From contig NZ_FNUD01000002.1 of NCBI RefSeq assembly GCF_900106095.1, forward strand, positions 2,563,501-2,627,500: a DNA stretch of 64,000 nucleotides. The letters run 5' to 3'. The DNA comes from Pseudomonas deceptionensis. Lineage in GTDB: Bacteria > Pseudomonadota > Gammaproteobacteria > Pseudomonadales > Pseudomonadaceae. The notes beneath the pieces were generated by a model. That model was not told the DNA's origin. It saw only the letters and a program-made list of their open reading frames with translations, and searched no databases. Below, in pieces: positions 20,456 to 30,324 of this stretch. The position numbers and the translations under genes are program-made. How positions within the stretch are numbered: the first letter of the stretch is position 1; every line of letters begins with the position of its first letter.

Positions 20456-20494
20456 CCGGTTAACGCAAGGGGGCAGAAATCTGCCGTTAACCGG
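20456..20494. repeat. Perfect 10-bp inverted repeat with internal hairpin
   Basis: CCGGTTAACG and CGTTAACCGG lie 19 bases apart, and the spacer contains GGCAG-AAAT-CTGCC, which can fold on its own. It begins 12 bases after the mnmC stop on the minus strand. It lacks a T-run, so it is either a weak terminator, a 3'-end stabiliser or a lone repeat element. Confidence 0.6.
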
Positions 20495-20506
20495 CCAGCA
20501 CCAAGG

Positions 20507-22486
20507 CTACAACCCTTTGATCAGCGCACGCAGCCCGAATCGACTTGGCAGGCAGGCCTCGGCTACAACACGTGGAACGGGCAGGGGCTCGTTGGTGATC
20601 CAGGCTGCCAACAGCTCGCCGGACAGTGGTGCGGTAATCAGCCCGCGTGAGCCGTGGCCGCTGTTGACATACACGCCTGGGAGCCAGGGGCATGGCGTGT
20701 CTGGCACTTGGCGGGCATCTTTGCGCAACACGGCATAGGCGCTTGCAAACTGCTCCGGGTCGGTCAATGGGCCAACAATAGGTAAATAGTCCGGGCTGGT
20801 GCAGCGGAAGGCCGCCCAGCCCTTCAGGGTATGCGGGTCCAGTTGTTCGTCACCGAGGCGTTGGGCCAGGTCCGGGGATATTTCCTGCAGCAAGTCGAGG
20901 TTGCCCTGATGCCCCTCTGGGGTAGTGGTCAGGTCTTCGTTATGGAAGTCGAAGCTGGCACCCAGCGTATGCTCACCCAGTCGGCCCGGGGCTACATAAC
21001 CCTCGGCACAGACCACAGTTTTAAGCACGGCGCTGTTTTCGGTTTCAACCAGCTGGGTAATTTGCCCCCGAATGCGCTTGAGAGGTAAACCGCTGCTGGC
21101 CGGGAACCGTTTGACCTCTGCGGCACCTGCAAGGATCACTACCGGGGCGCTGGCCAGCACCTGCTCGTCCTGACAGGCCTGCCATTGGTCATCGACCCTG
21201 TGCAGTTGCAACACGTCATGGTGAGTCAATACCTGCACGTTTGGGTGCAAGGCCTGGTAGTGGCATAACGCAGGGGGGTGAACCCAGCCGCCTTCGGGGT
21301 AGAAAAGCCCGCCATGGGCCAATTCGATACCGGCCAGCGCCTGTGCCTGGGGCTGATCGAGCAGATGCACCAGCGCGGGCGGGAACGCCGCGGCCAATTG
21401 TGCCTGGCGTTCGGCTTCCTTGGCATTGAAACCCAATTGCAGGACGCCGCAATCATCCCAGTCGCGCCCGCGTTGCAGGTGTTCCAGCAGGCGACGGGTG
21501 TAGCCGAAGCCGCTGACAATCATCTGCGACAGGGTTGTGCCGTGGGCGGAGAGCTTCATATACAGCACACCCTGGGGGTTGCCCGACGCTTCCTTGGCCA
21601 GTTTTTCATGGCGCTCCAGCAACACAACCTGCCAGCCCCGTTTGGCCAGGCTGTTGGCGCTGGCGCAGCCCGCCAGGCCGCCACCGATCACCAGAGCCTT
21701 GCGTTCACCGGGGACCTGAGGCGGGCGGGCGTACCAGGGTTTGTCTGGCCCAGTGCCCGGGGCCTGCTCCGGCAAGCCCAAAAAGCTACCGCGCAGAATC
21801 TCCCATTTATGGCCGATGCCTGGTGTGCGGCGCATCTTGAAGCCTGCTTCATTCAGTGACCGGCGCACCCAGCCGGTACTGGTGAAGGTGCTGATGGTGG
21901 ACTCGGGTGCCGCCAGGCGGGCCAGTTGCGCGAACAATTGCGGGGTCCACATGTCGGGGTTTTTCGCGGGGGCAAAACCGTCGAGAAACCAGGCATCGAT
22001 TTGCGCGTCCAGTTGCGGCAGTTGCTCCAGCGCGTCACCGATCAATAACGTGAGGGTGACCCGGCCATTGGCCAGGCTCAGGGTCTGAAACCCCGGGTGA
22101 ATCGCAAAGTAGGCCGCCAGCAGCTGTTCGCTGAAGGTGGCCAGTTCGGGCCACAGGGCGAGGGCGCGCTGCAGGTCTTCGCGGGTCAGCGGGTATTTTT
22201 CAACGCTGATGAAGTGCAGGCGGGCGTCGGGCAGCGCGGTCTGTTCAAACAGCTGCCAGGCGCACAAAAAATTCAGTCCGGTGCCGAAACCGGTTTCACC
22301 AATAACCAGTTGGCCATTGGCGGGCAGGGCGGCAAAGCGCTCCTTGAGTGCGTTCTGTTCGATAAAGACATAGCGCGTCTCTTCAAGACCTGACTTGTCC
22401 GAAAAGTACACGTCATCAAACACCCGCGAATGGGGGCGACCTTGGTCATCCCAGTCAATCTGGGCATTGGGCATTTCAGTAGTCAT
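20507..22486 (-). CDS. mnmC: tRNA mnm5s2U biosynthesis bifunctional protein MnmC
   Basis: 659 aa. Completes 5-methylaminomethyl-2-thiouridine at the wobble position of several tRNAs. The N-terminal methyltransferase domain (about 1-240, with VIGETGFGTGLNFL and DAWFLDGFAPAKNPDMW) performs the last methylation. The C-terminal FAD-dependent oxidase (about 265-640, with ALVIGGGLAGCASA and a late GSRGLITAPLSGELLAAW) removes the carboxymethyl group. Start at 22486 is likely but the ribosome site is weak; an in-frame ATG four codons later is an alternative. Confidence 0.95.
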   Translation of the reverse strand: MTTEMPNAQIDWDDQGRPHSRVFDDVYFSDKSGLEETRYVFIEQNALKERFAALPANGQLVIGETGFGTGLNFLCAWQLFEQTALPDARLHFISVEKYPLTREDLQRALALWPELATFSEQLLAAYFAIHPGFQTLSLANGRVTLTLLIGDALEQLPQLDAQIDAWFLDGFAPAKNPDMWTPQLFAQLARLAAPESTISTFTSTGWVRRSLNEAGFKMRRTPGIGHKWEILRGSFLGLPEQAPGTGPDKPWYARPPQVPGERKALVIGGGLAGCASANSLAKRGWQVVLLERHEKLAKEASGNPQGVLYMKLSAHGTTLSQMIVSGFGYTRRLLEHLQRGRDWDDCGVLQLGFNAKEAERQAQLAAAFPPALVHLLDQPQAQALAGIELAHGGLFYPEGGWVHPPALCHYQALHPNVQVLTHHDVLQLHRVDDQWQACQDEQVLASAPVVILAGAAEVKRFPASSGLPLKRIRGQITQLVETENSAVLKTVVCAEGYVAPGRLGEHTLGASFDFHNEDLTTTPEGHQGNLDLLQEISPDLAQRLGDEQLDPHTLKGWAAFRCTSPDYLPIVGPLTDPEQFASAYAVLRKDARQVPDTPCPWLPGVYVNSGHGSRGLITAPLSGELLAAWITNEPLPVPRVVAEACLPSRFGLRALIKGL

Positions 22487-22625
22487 GTGCGGCTCGGCAA
22501 CGGCAAGGCGGCCATTCTAGCTGATCAGTAGCGGCCAGATTGATCCATGACAGTTTTGTGAGTGTTGTTCCTACACGTTTAGACGCAATCCGCTAGGCTT
22601 GTGAAATCTTGCCAGGGAGCTTTCC

Positions 22626-24128
22626 ATGTTCGAATCCGCCGAAATCGGTCATGCCATCGATAAAGAAACCTACGACAGGGAAGTTCCCGCCTTACGCGAA
22701 GCTTTGCTTGAAGCTCAATACGACCTACAGCATCAGAAACGTTCTGCCGTCATCGTGTTGATCAATGGCATTGAAGGCGCCGGCAAGGGCGAGACGGTCA
22801 AGCTGCTTAACGAGTGGATGGACCCGCGATTGATCGAAGTGCGTACCTTTGATCAACAAACCGATGAAGAGCTGGCGCACCCGCCCGCCTGGCGCTATTG
22901 GCGCCAGTTACCGGCCAAGGGCCGGATGGGCGTGTTCTTTGGTAATTGGTACAGCCAAATGCTTCAGGGCCGGGTTCATGGCGTGTTCAAGGACGCGGTG
23001 CTGGATCAGGCAATCAACGGCGCCGAGCGGCTGGAGAAAATGCTCTGTGACGACGGTGCGGTGATCTTCAAGTTCTGGTTCCACTTGTCCAAGAAACAAA
23101 TGAAGGATCGCCTCAAGGCATTAAAGGATGATCCGTTGCACAGCTGGCGCATAAGCCCGCTGGACTGGCAGCAGTCAGAAACCTATGACCGGTTTGTACG
23201 CTTTGGTGAACGGGCGATTCGTCGCACCAGCCGTGACTATGCGCCGTGGCACATCGTTGAGGGGGTCGACCCGCACTACCGCAGCCTGACGGTGGGCAAA
23301 ATCCTGCTTGAAGGGCTGCAGGTGGCGCTGAACGCGCCAAAAACCAAACCTCGCTCCAACGTGCCTCCCTTGCCTGAAAACCATGACGGCCTGAGCCTGC
23401 TCGATTGCCTGGACATGACCCTGCACCTTGAAAAGGATGACTATCAAGAGCAGCTGATTACCGAGCAGGCCCGCTTGTCAGGGTTGATGCGTGACAAGCG
23501 CATGCGCCGACATGCGCTGATCACCGTGTTTGAAGGCAACGATGCGGCGGGTAAAGGCGGTTCGATCCGTCGGGTTGCGGCTGCGCTCGACCCGCGCCAA
23601 TACAACATCGTGCCGATTGCGGCGCCCTCCGAGGATGAACGTGCCCAGCCTTATCTCTGGCGGTTTTGGCGACATATACCGGCGCGGGGCAAATTCACGA
23701 TTTTCGATCGCTCCTGGTATGGGCGCGTACTGGTGGAGCGCGTAGAAGAGTTTTGCACCCAGGCCGACTGGATGCGTGCCTACGGCGAGATCAACGACTT
23801 TGAAGAGCAGCTCAGTGCGGCGGGAGTGATTGTCGTCAAGTTCTGGCTGGCCATTGACAAGGACACCCAGCTTGAACGTTTTCAGGAACGTGAAGAGATC
23901 CCGTTCAAGCGCTTCAAAATCACCGAAGAAGATTGGCGCAATCGCGAAAAATGGGACCTGTATCGCAATGCGGTTTGCGACATGGTCGATCGTACCAGTA
24001 CCGAGATTTCACCCTGGACCCTGGTTGAAGCCAACGACAAGCGCTGGGCGCGGGTCAAGGTGCTGCGTACCATCAACGATGCCCTTGAAGCGGCCTTCAA
24101 GAAGAGCGACAAAAAGCGTAAAAAATAA
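22626..24128 (+). CDS. pap: Polyphosphate:AMP phosphotransferase (class II PPK2)
   Basis: 500 aa protein made of two fused PPK2 domains. The first has Walker A-like GIEGAGKGETVK near residue 46; the second has GNDAAGKGGSIRR near residue 305, along with the lid segment FDRSWYGRVLVERVE. Class II enzymes use polyphosphate to phosphorylate AMP to ADP; the two-domain form is the Pap type, where the second domain is catalytic. AGGGAGC 7 bases before the ATG supports the start. Stands alone, divergent from mnmC. Confidence 0.93.
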   Translation: MFESAEIGHAIDKETYDREVPALREALLEAQYDLQHQKRSAVIVLINGIEGAGKGETVKLLNEWMDPRLIEVRTFDQQTDEELAHPPAWRYWRQLPAKGRMGVFFGNWYSQMLQGRVHGVFKDAVLDQAINGAERLEKMLCDDGAVIFKFWFHLSKKQMKDRLKALKDDPLHSWRISPLDWQQSETYDRFVRFGERAIRRTSRDYAPWHIVEGVDPHYRSLTVGKILLEGLQVALNAPKTKPRSNVPPLPENHDGLSLLDCLDMTLHLEKDDYQEQLITEQARLSGLMRDKRMRRHALITVFEGNDAAGKGGSIRRVAAALDPRQYNIVPIAAPSEDERAQPYLWRFWRHIPARGKFTIFDRSWYGRVLVERVEEFCTQADWMRAYGEINDFEEQLSAAGVIVVKFWLAIDKDTQLERFQEREEIPFKRFKITEEDWRNREKWDLYRNAVCDMVDRTSTEISPWTLVEANDKRWARVKVLRTINDALEAAFKKSDKKRKK

Positions 24129-24168
24129 GAAAAACCTGTAGATACTCTGTTGTAGGTCAAGCCCTAGT

Positions 24169-24194
24169 GTGGGAGCGAGCCTGCTCGCTCCCAC
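24169..24194. repeat. Single REP palindrome
   Basis: GTGGGAGCGAGC-CT-GCTCGCTCCCAC is a perfect 12-bp inverted repeat, the core of the Pseudomonas REP family, located between the convergent pap and fumC genes. Confidence 0.85.
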
Positions 24195-24255
24195 AGTTGC
24201 CGTTGTCCTGTAGCCGCAGCCTCGTTCCTTCGCCAGCTACGAGAAGACCTATGGC

Positions 24256-25647
24256 CTAGTGTTTGCCAGGGCCCAGCATGTTTTCCGGACGCACCCACTG
24301 ATCGAATTCAGCGTCGGTGACATACCCCAGCGCCAATGCGGCCTCGCGCAAGGTCAAACCTTCGGCATAGGCTTTTTTTGCGATTTCGGCAGATTTGTCA
24401 TAACCGATATGCGGGTTGAGCGCCGTCACCAGCATCAGGCCGCGTTCCAGATGTTCGGCCATCTTTTCGGCGTCGACTTCAAGACCGGTCACGCAATGCT
24501 TCTGGAAGTTGCTGCAACCGTCTCCCAGTAACTGGATGGATTGCAGCAGGTTGTGAATGATCACCGGTTTATAGACGTTGAGCTGCAAATGACCCTGGCT
24601 GGCGGCAAAGCCGATCGCCACGTCATTGCCCATGACCTGGCAGGCCAGCATCGACAGGGCTTCGCATTGGGTCGGGTTGACCTTGCCCGGCATGATCGAG
24701 CTGCCCGGTTCATTGGCCGGCAGTTTGATCTCGGCCAGCCCGGCACGCGGGCCCGAGCCCAGCAAACGGAAGTCGTTGGCCAGTTTCATCAAGGTCACGG
24801 CGAGGGTTTTGAGCGCGCCCGAGAGGGTGGTCAGCGGCTCGTGACCGGCCAGCGCGGCAAACTTGTTCGGCGCCGTGACAAATGGCAAGCCCGACAGCGC
24901 TGCAATTTCAGCGGCAATCGCTTCGGCAAAACCATGGGGGGCGTTGAGCCCGGTGCCTACGGCGGTGCCGCCCTGGGCCAGCTCGCACACGGCGGGGATG
25001 GCGGAACGTATCGCCTGCTCGGCGTAATCCAGTTGCGCGATATAGGCCGAAAGCTCCTGCCCGAACGTGATGGGGGTTGCGTCCATCATGTGGGTGCGGC
25101 CGGTTTTAACCAGTTTCATGTGCTGCGCCGACAACTCGGCCAGCCCCCCGGACAACTCATTGATTGCCGGCAGCAAGTGCTCGTGCACTGCTTTGGCGGC
25201 GGCAATATGCATGGCGGTAGGGAAGCAGTCATTGGAGCTTTGCGAGCGATTGACGTGGTCATTGGGGTGCACGGGGGATTTACCGCCGCGGCCTTTGCCT
25301 GCCAGTTCGTTGGCGCGCCCGGCGATGACTTCGTTGGCGTTCATGTTGCTTTGCGTGCCGCTACCGGTCTGCCAGACCACCAGCGGGAATTGATCATCGT
25401 GTTCGCCGTCCAGCACTTCATCGGCGGCCTGTTCGATCAGGCGTGCGATGTCGGCGGGCAGGTCGCCATTGCGGTTATTGACCCGGGCAGCGGCTTTTTT
25501 GATCAGCACCAGAGCATGCAGCACGGCCAACGGCATTTTTTCCTTGCCGATGGCGAAGTTGATCAGGGATCGTTGAGTCTGAGCACCCCAGTAAGCTTCG
25601 TCGGCCACGCTTACTTCACCCAGGCTGTCGGTTTCGATACGGCTCAT
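24256..25647 (-). CDS. fumC: Fumarate hydratase class II
   Basis: 463 aa, iron-independent homotetrameric enzyme interconverting fumarate and malate. The superfamily signature [16 protein letters not shown] and the substrate-site segments [11 protein letters not shown] and [11 protein letters not shown] are all intact. It starts [12 protein letters not shown] with AAGGAGA upstream. It stands alone, not in the Fur-regulated fumC-sodA arrangement seen elsewhere in Pseudomonas, so it may be a second, constitutive copy; that is inference. Confidence 0.95.
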   Translation of the reverse strand: MSRIETDSLGEVSVADEAYWGAQTQRSLINFAIGKEKMPLAVLHALVLIKKAAARVNNRNGDLPADIARLIEQAADEVLDGEHDDQFPLVVWQTGSGTQSNMNANEVIAGRANELAGKGRGGKSPVHPNDHVNRSQSSNDCFPTAMHIAAAKAVHEHLLPAINELSGGLAELSAQHMKLVKTGRTHMMDATPITFGQELSAYIAQLDYAEQAIRSAIPAVCELAQGGTAVGTGLNAPHGFAEAIAAEIAALSGLPFVTAPNKFAALAGHEPLTTLSGALKTLAVTLMKLANDFRLLGSGPRAGLAEIKLPANEPGSSIMPGKVNPTQCEALSMLACQVMGNDVAIGFAASQGHLQLNVYKPVIIHNLLQSIQLLGDGCSNFQKHCVTGLEVDAEKMAEHLERGLMLVTALNPHIGYDKSAEIAKKAYAEGLTLREAALALGYVTDAEFDQWVRPENMLGPGKH

Positions 25648-25837
25648 CGGCTCTTTCTCCTTAAGGTCTGATCAGAGCTTAGGCGCTGATTCGGGCAAGG
25701 GGTTCAATCTGTTGTTTTTAAGGTTTTTGGTCGGCTGATGAGAACCTCTATCAGCCTCGGGGTTGAGTGACGGACTTTATTAGGCGCAGAATGGCCGCCC
25801 TTGGGGTTAAACCTCGCTTGCTAGAAAAGGAAACTCG

Positions 25838-26353
25838 ATGACCCGTCTTCGCGCCATCTGTACAGCGGTTGCTCTGGTTTGCGCCAGCGGCCAGGTATTC
25901 GCCGATACCGCTAGCCACGCGGCCAGTGCTGAAACGTTCCTGAAACTGGCACATGCCGATAAGCTGGGTACCCCGGTGTATATGCAAGTGCAGCAAATGT
26001 TCGCTCAGCGTTTCGAGCAAACCAAAGCGCCAGCCTCCAAGAAAGCCCTGCTGGAAACCTACCAGGCCAAAGCCAACACCGCTCTGGACCAGGCCATTGG
26101 CTGGGACAAGCTCAAGCCTGACATGGTCAAGCTCTACACCACCAACTTCAGCGAATCCGAACTCAAGGATCTGGTAGCGTTCTACCAGTCGCCACTGGGC
26201 AAGAAAGTCCTGGAAAAAATGCCGCAGTTGACTCAGCAGTCGGCACAAATGACCCAGGCCAAGCTGGAAAGCGCAGTACCGGTGGTTAACAAGCTGCTGG
26301 AAGACATGACTGCCGAGCTGGAGCCAAAAGCGGCCCCGGCCAAGAAGAAGTAA
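25838..26353 (+). CDS. DUF2059 domain-containing secreted protein
   Basis: 171 aa with an N-terminal signal peptide (cleavage likely after AlaSerGlyGlnValPheAla near residue 23). The mature part is alpha-helical and matches the DUF2059 pattern, with the segment YTTNFSESELKDLVAFYQSP typical of that family. A Lys/Ala/Pro tail closes it. The function is unknown. Located 11 bases before bolA and probably co-transcribed. A GGAAA site lies before the ATG. Confidence 0.85.
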   Translation: MTRLRAICTAVALVCASGQVFADTASHAASAETFLKLAHADKLGTPVYMQVQQMFAQRFEQTKAPASKKALLETYQAKANTALDQAIGWDKLKPDMVKLYTTNFSESELKDLVAFYQSPLGKKVLEKMPQLTQQSAQMTQAKLESAVPVVNKLLEDMTAELEPKAAPAKKK

Positions 26354-26364
26354 GCGGAGCCTGA

Positions 26365-26661
26365 ATGAGCATGCAACAACGTATCGAATCGGCGCTTGGC
26401 GCATTGCAGCCCGAGCACTTGAGCGTGCTGGATGAAAGCCACATGCACAGTCGCGGGTTGCAGACCCACTTCAAGGCTGTGGTGGTCAGCGAGCAGTTCG
26501 CCGGGCTCAATAGCGTCAAGCGTCACCAGAAGGTCTACGCCACCTTGGGTGACTTGATGGGCGAGTTTCATGCGTTGGCTCTGCACACGTATACGCCTGA
26601 AGAATGGGCGAAAATCGGCACAGCCCCGGCCTCGCCGACCTGTGCTGGCGGTGGGCACTGA
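26365..26661 (+). CDS. bolA: BolA family protein
   Basis: 98 aa. BolA proteins pair with monothiol glutaredoxins to bind a [2Fe-2S] cluster and take part in iron and envelope regulation. The conserved segments MHSRGLQTHFKAVVVS and a helix-turn-like KRHQKVY near residue 53 are present, with the invariant His that ligates the cluster. The C-terminal tail holds a Cys and a Gly-rich stretch. A terminator follows directly. Confidence 0.92.
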   Translation: MSMQQRIESALGALQPEHLSVLDESHMHSRGLQTHFKAVVVSEQFAGLNSVKRHQKVYATLGDLMGEFHALALHTYTPEEWAKIGTAPASPTCAGGGH

Positions 26662-26664
26662 GTT

Positions 26665-26685
26665 AGCGTTTTTAACGCTCTTTTT
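26665..26685 (+). terminator. Rho-independent terminator after bolA
   Basis: AGCGTT-TTT-AACGCT followed by C and five Ts, just after the bolA stop. Confidence 0.75.
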
Positions 26686-26700
26686 GCTAGAATCCGCAAC

Positions 26701-26734
26701 GCGCCAATAGACCCTAATTGGCGCGTTTTTTTTT
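26701..26734 (+). terminator. Second terminator-like hairpin, upstream of trhO
   Basis: GCGCCAAT / ATTGGCGC (8 bp, 8-base loop) followed by G and nine Ts. It lies 46 bases before the trhO start and 15 bases after the first terminator. It is either a backup terminator or an attenuator in the trhO leader; TAGAAT at 26688 could be a -10 box placing it inside the leader. Confidence 0.8.
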
Positions 26735-26779
26735 GCATCCGGTTCACCCTTTACGAGGGTAGCCACCTGGAGAAACACG

Positions 26780-27718
26780 ATGACCGCGCCAATTGTTGTT
26801 GCTGCACTGTACAAATTCGTCACCCTTGAAGATTACGTCGAACTTCGCGAGCCGCTGCTCAAGGCCATGGTCGACAACGGCATCAAGGGCACCTTGCTGA
26901 TTGCCGAAGAAGGTATCAACGGTACGGTTTCCGGTACTCGTGAAGGGGTTGACGGGCTGATGGCCTGGCTCAAGAACGATCCGCGCATGATCGATATCGA
27001 CCACAAGGAATCCTACTGCGATGACCAGCCGTTCTATCGAACCAAGGTCAAGCTGAAGAAGGAAATCGTTACCCTTGGCGTAGAAGGCGTAGACCCGAAC
27101 AAGAAAGTCGGGACCTATGTCGACCCCGAGAACTGGAATGCGCTGATCAGCGATCCAGAGGTGTTGCTGATCGACACCCGTAACGACTACGAAGTCTCGA
27201 TTGGTACGTTTGAGGGCGCCATTGATCCGAAAACCACCAGCTTTCGCGAATTTCCTGACTACATCAAGGCCAACTTCGACCCGGCCAAGCACAAGAAAGT
27301 CGCGATGTTCTGCACCGGCGGCATTCGCTGTGAAAAGGCTTCGAGCTACATGCTCAGCCAGGGGTTTGACGAGGTGTATCACCTCAAGGGCGGTATCCTG
27401 AAGTACCTCGAAGAGGTGCCGCAGGAAGAAACCAAGTGGCAGGGCGACTGTTTCGTATTTGATAACCGTGTCACCGTGCGCCACGACCTGAGCGCCGGCG
27501 AGTACGACCAGTGCCACGCGTGCCGCACACCTATCAGCATCGCGGACCGTGAGTCGGAGCACTATCAGCCCGGTATCAGCTGCCCGCATTGCTGGGACAC
27601 GCTGAGCGAAAAAACCCGTCGCAGCGCCATTGATCGCCAAAAGCAGATCGATCTGGCCAAAGAACGCAACCAGCCGCACCCGATCGGCCACAACTACCGT
27701 AAACCTGCCGAGGTCTGA
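26780..27718 (+). CDS. trhO: tRNA uridine(34) hydroxylase TrhO (rhodanese-like)
   Basis: 312 aa. O2-dependent hydroxylation of U34 in tRNAs toward 5-hydroxyuridine. N-terminal acylphosphatase-like domain, then a rhodanese domain (about 115-220) with the active-site [11 protein letters not shown] (Cys near residue 178), and a C-terminal zinc-binding segment CHACRTPI...CPHCWD. TGGAG before the ATG supports the start. Followed one base later by a DsbA-family gene. Confidence 0.95.
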   Translation: MTAPIVVAALYKFVTLEDYVELREPLLKAMVDNGIKGTLLIAEEGINGTVSGTREGVDGLMAWLKNDPRMIDIDHKESYCDDQPFYRTKVKLKKEIVTLGVEGVDPNKKVGTYVDPENWNALISDPEVLLIDTRNDYEVSIGTFEGAIDPKTTSFREFPDYIKANFDPAKHKKVAMFCTGGIRCEKASSYMLSQGFDEVYHLKGGILKYLEEVPQEETKWQGDCFVFDNRVTVRHDLSAGEYDQCHACRTPISIADRESEHYQPGISCPHCWDTLSEKTRRSAIDRQKQIDLAKERNQPHPIGHNYRKPAEV

Positions 27719-27719
27719 A

Positions 27720-28355
27720 ATGAGTTCACGCCTGCTCTATGTGATGGACCCGATGTGCTCATGGTGCTGGGGTTTTTCTCCTGTCGCCGAGGCACTGGTT
27801 GAGCAGGCGCAGGCTGCAGGTGTTGAGTTGCATCTGGTGGTGGGCGGTTTGCGCACTGGCAGTGGCTCGGCGCTTGAGCCTGCGACGCGGCGCTACATCC
27901 TTGAACATTGGCAGGCGGTCACCCAAGCCACCGGGCAGCCGTTCTCATTCGACGGCGCCTTGCCTGACGGTTTTGTGTATGACACCGAGCCCGCTTGTCG
28001 GGCCTTGGTGGCGGCCCGCAGCCTGGCGCCCGATTGCGCCTGGAGGCTGGTGAAACTGATTCAACAGGCTTTTTATGTAGAAGGTCGCGATGTCACCCAG
28101 GCCAGTGTGCTGGTTGAACTGGCTGAAGCGGCCGGGGTCCCGCGTATCGAGTTTTCTGCCATTTTTGACACGGCCGAGCAGCATGCGGCGACTGCCGCTG
28201 ACTTTACCTGGGTGCAAGACCTGGGGATTGCCGGTTTCCCAACCTTGCTCGCCGAGCGCGATGGCCAGCTGGCGCTGCTGACCAACGGTTATCAGCCGCT
28301 TGAGCCGTTGTCTGACTTGCTCGCCCGCTGGCTTGAACGCGCTACGCGTGTTTGA
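27720..28355 (+). CDS. DsbA-family thioredoxin-like protein
   Basis: 211 aa, no signal peptide, so probably cytoplasmic. The thioredoxin-like motif is CSWC at residues 13-16 (MDPMCSWCWGF), within the 2-hydroxychromene isomerase/DsbA fold, and the cis-Pro segment GFPTLL appears near residue 178. Such proteins act as disulfide isomerases or GSH-dependent enzymes; the substrate is not known. It begins 1 base after trhO and overlaps the next ABC transporter gene by 8 bases, so the three are co-transcribed. Confidence 0.85.
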   Translation: MSSRLLYVMDPMCSWCWGFSPVAEALVEQAQAAGVELHLVVGGLRTGSGSALEPATRRYILEHWQAVTQATGQPFSFDGALPDGFVYDTEPACRALVAARSLAPDCAWRLVKLIQQAFYVEGRDVTQASVLVELAEAAGVPRIEFSAIFDTAEQHAATAADFTWVQDLGIAGFPTLLAERDGQLALLTNGYQPLEPLSDLLARWLERATRV

Positions 28356-30165
28356 TCCTTCTGCAGAGCCGTCTTCCCCCAAGACGGTCGACCGTCTGAC
28401 CTGGGCCGAAATTCGCCGCCTGGCCTTACGCCATAAAAAAGCCCTCTGGATTGCCAATGGCGTGGCGGTCCTGGCCACGCTGTGCAGTGTCCCCATCCCC
28501 TTGCTGCTGCCCTTGCTGGTGGGCGAGGTGCTGCTGGGTAACGGTGATGCAGCGCTGAAAGTGATGAATCACTGGTTGCCGGCGGTCTGGCAAAGTTCCG
28601 CGGGCTACATCGGCCTGATGCTGGTGATCACCCTGGTACTGCGTTGTGGGGCGCTGTTGTTTAACGTCCTGCAGGCACGGCTGTTTTCGCGGCTGGCCAA
28701 GGACATCGTGTTCCGCATACGGCTGCGCCTGATAGAGCGTCTGAAGCGAATATCGCTGGCCGAGTATGAAAGCCTTGGCAGCGGTACCGTCACCACGCAC
28801 CTGGTCACCGACCTGGAAACGCTCGACAAGTTTGTCGGCGAGACCCTGAGCCGTTTTTTGGTCGCGATACTCACGCTGGTGGGCACTTCGGCAATCTTGC
28901 TGTGGATGCATTGGCAACTGGCACTGCTGATATTGCTGTTCAACCCGCTGGTGATCTACGCCACGGTGCAGTTGGGCAAGCGGGTCAAACACCTGAAGAA
29001 ACTCGAAAACGACAGCACGGCGCGTTTTACCCAGGCCCTGACTGAAACCCTGGACGCCATACAGGAAGTACGCGCTGGCAATCGGCAGGGCTTTTTCCTT
29101 GGCCGTTTAGGGCTGCGGGCCCGGGAAGTACGGGACTTTGCGGTGGCGTCGCAATGGAAGAGCGACGCCTCGAATCGTGCCAGCGGTTTGTTGTTCCAGT
29201 TCGGGATCGATATTTTTCGCGCGGCGGCGATGCTGACGGTACTGTTTTCGGACCTGTCGATTGGCCAGATGCTCGCGGTGTTCAGCTACCTGTGGTTCAT
29301 GATTGGCCCGGTTGAGCAATTGCTGAACCTGCAATATGCCTTCTATGCCGCCGATGGCGCTGTTACACGCATCAACCAGTTGTTGGCCCGCAGCGACGAG
29401 CCACAGTACCAGGGCGGTGTTAATCCGTTTCTGGGTCGCCAGACGGTCGGTATAGAAGTGCGCGACCTGAGCTTCAGTTATGGGGAAGAAAAGGTTCTGG
29501 ATCACCTGAATCTGACCATAGCCCCGGGAGAAAAGGTCGCCATTGTCGGCACCAGTGGTGGCGGTAAAAGCACGCTGGTGCAGTTGCTGCTGGGGCTGTA
29601 CACGCCGCAGTCGGGGAGCATCTTGTTTGCCGGTGCAAGCCAGCCGGAAATTGGCCTGCAAACCATCCGCGAACATGTCGCAGTGGTGCTTCAACATCCC
29701 GCGTTGTTCAACGATACCGTACGGGCAAACTTGACCATGGGTCGTGAGCGAACGGATGAGGCCTGCTGGCGAGCACTGGAAATCGCACAACTGGATGGAA
29801 CTATTCTTGCGCTCCCTAACGGGCTGGACAGTATTGTCGGGCGTTCAGGGGTGCGTTTGTCCGGCGGCCAGCGCCAGCGCCTGGCGATTGCGCGGATGGT
29901 GCTGGCGGACCCTAAAGTGGTGATTCTCGACGAGGCCACCAGTGCTCTGGATGCCGCCACTGAATACAACTTGCATCACGCTTTGGGAAAATTCCTGAGC
30001 GGGCGTACCACTTTAATCATTGCCCACCGTTTATCTGCGGTAAAACAGGCAGACAGAGTGTTGGTGTTTGATGGTGGTTGTATTGCAGAAGACGGTGATC
30101 ACCAGCAGTTGATCGCAGATGGCGGGCTTTACGCCAAACTTTACGGGCATCTACAGCAAACTTGA
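28348..30165 (+). CDS. ABC transporter, fused permease and ATPase (exporter type)
   Basis: About 605 aa with one type-IV exporter membrane domain (six helices, residues ~30-320) fused to an ATPase. Walker A GTSGGGKST, signature LSGGQRQR, Walker B VVILDEATSALDA and the switch histidine in IIAHRLS are all present, so it should be active as a homodimer. The substrate cannot be told. GTG at 28348 is the likely start because it overlaps the preceding stop; upstream in-frame TTG/ATG codons exist but extend into the neighbour. Export coupled to the DsbA-like neighbour is possible but unproven. Confidence 0.88.
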   Translation: MFDPSAEPSSPKTVDRLTWAEIRRLALRHKKALWIANGVAVLATLCSVPIPLLLPLLVGEVLLGNGDAALKVMNHWLPAVWQSSAGYIGLMLVITLVLRCGALLFNVLQARLFSRLAKDIVFRIRLRLIERLKRISLAEYESLGSGTVTTHLVTDLETLDKFVGETLSRFLVAILTLVGTSAILLWMHWQLALLILLFNPLVIYATVQLGKRVKHLKKLENDSTARFTQALTETLDAIQEVRAGNRQGFFLGRLGLRAREVRDFAVASQWKSDASNRASGLLFQFGIDIFRAAAMLTVLFSDLSIGQMLAVFSYLWFMIGPVEQLLNLQYAFYAADGAVTRINQLLARSDEPQYQGGVNPFLGRQTVGIEVRDLSFSYGEEKVLDHLNLTIAPGEKVAIVGTSGGGKSTLVQLLLGLYTPQSGSILFAGASQPEIGLQTIREHVAVVLQHPALFNDTVRANLTMGRERTDEACWRALEIAQLDGTILALPNGLDSIVGRSGVRLSGGQRQRLAIARMVLADPKVVILDEATSALDAATEYNLHHALGKFLSGRTTLIIAHRLSAVKQADRVLVFDGGCIAEDGDHQQLIADGGLYAKLYGHLQQT

Positions 30166-30324
30166 TGTCGTGAGTTTCCTTTCGCGGGACGAGTTGTTGA
30201 TGTTTGGCTTTTTGACGGTTCTGGGTATTACTGATTGCTCAAGTTGCCGAAAATTAGCCTAGGCTGAGCTGTAGTGAGATTTTCTCTCTGGTTTTCATCT
30301 GGCGCCATGAAGCAAAGGGACCTC

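Noticed and set aside
25733..25756. GGCTGAT/ATCAGCC inverted repeat upstream of fumC as a regulator site
   Set aside because: A 7-bp palindrome with a 10-base spacer, without a recognised consensus; could be chance or a terminator fragment.
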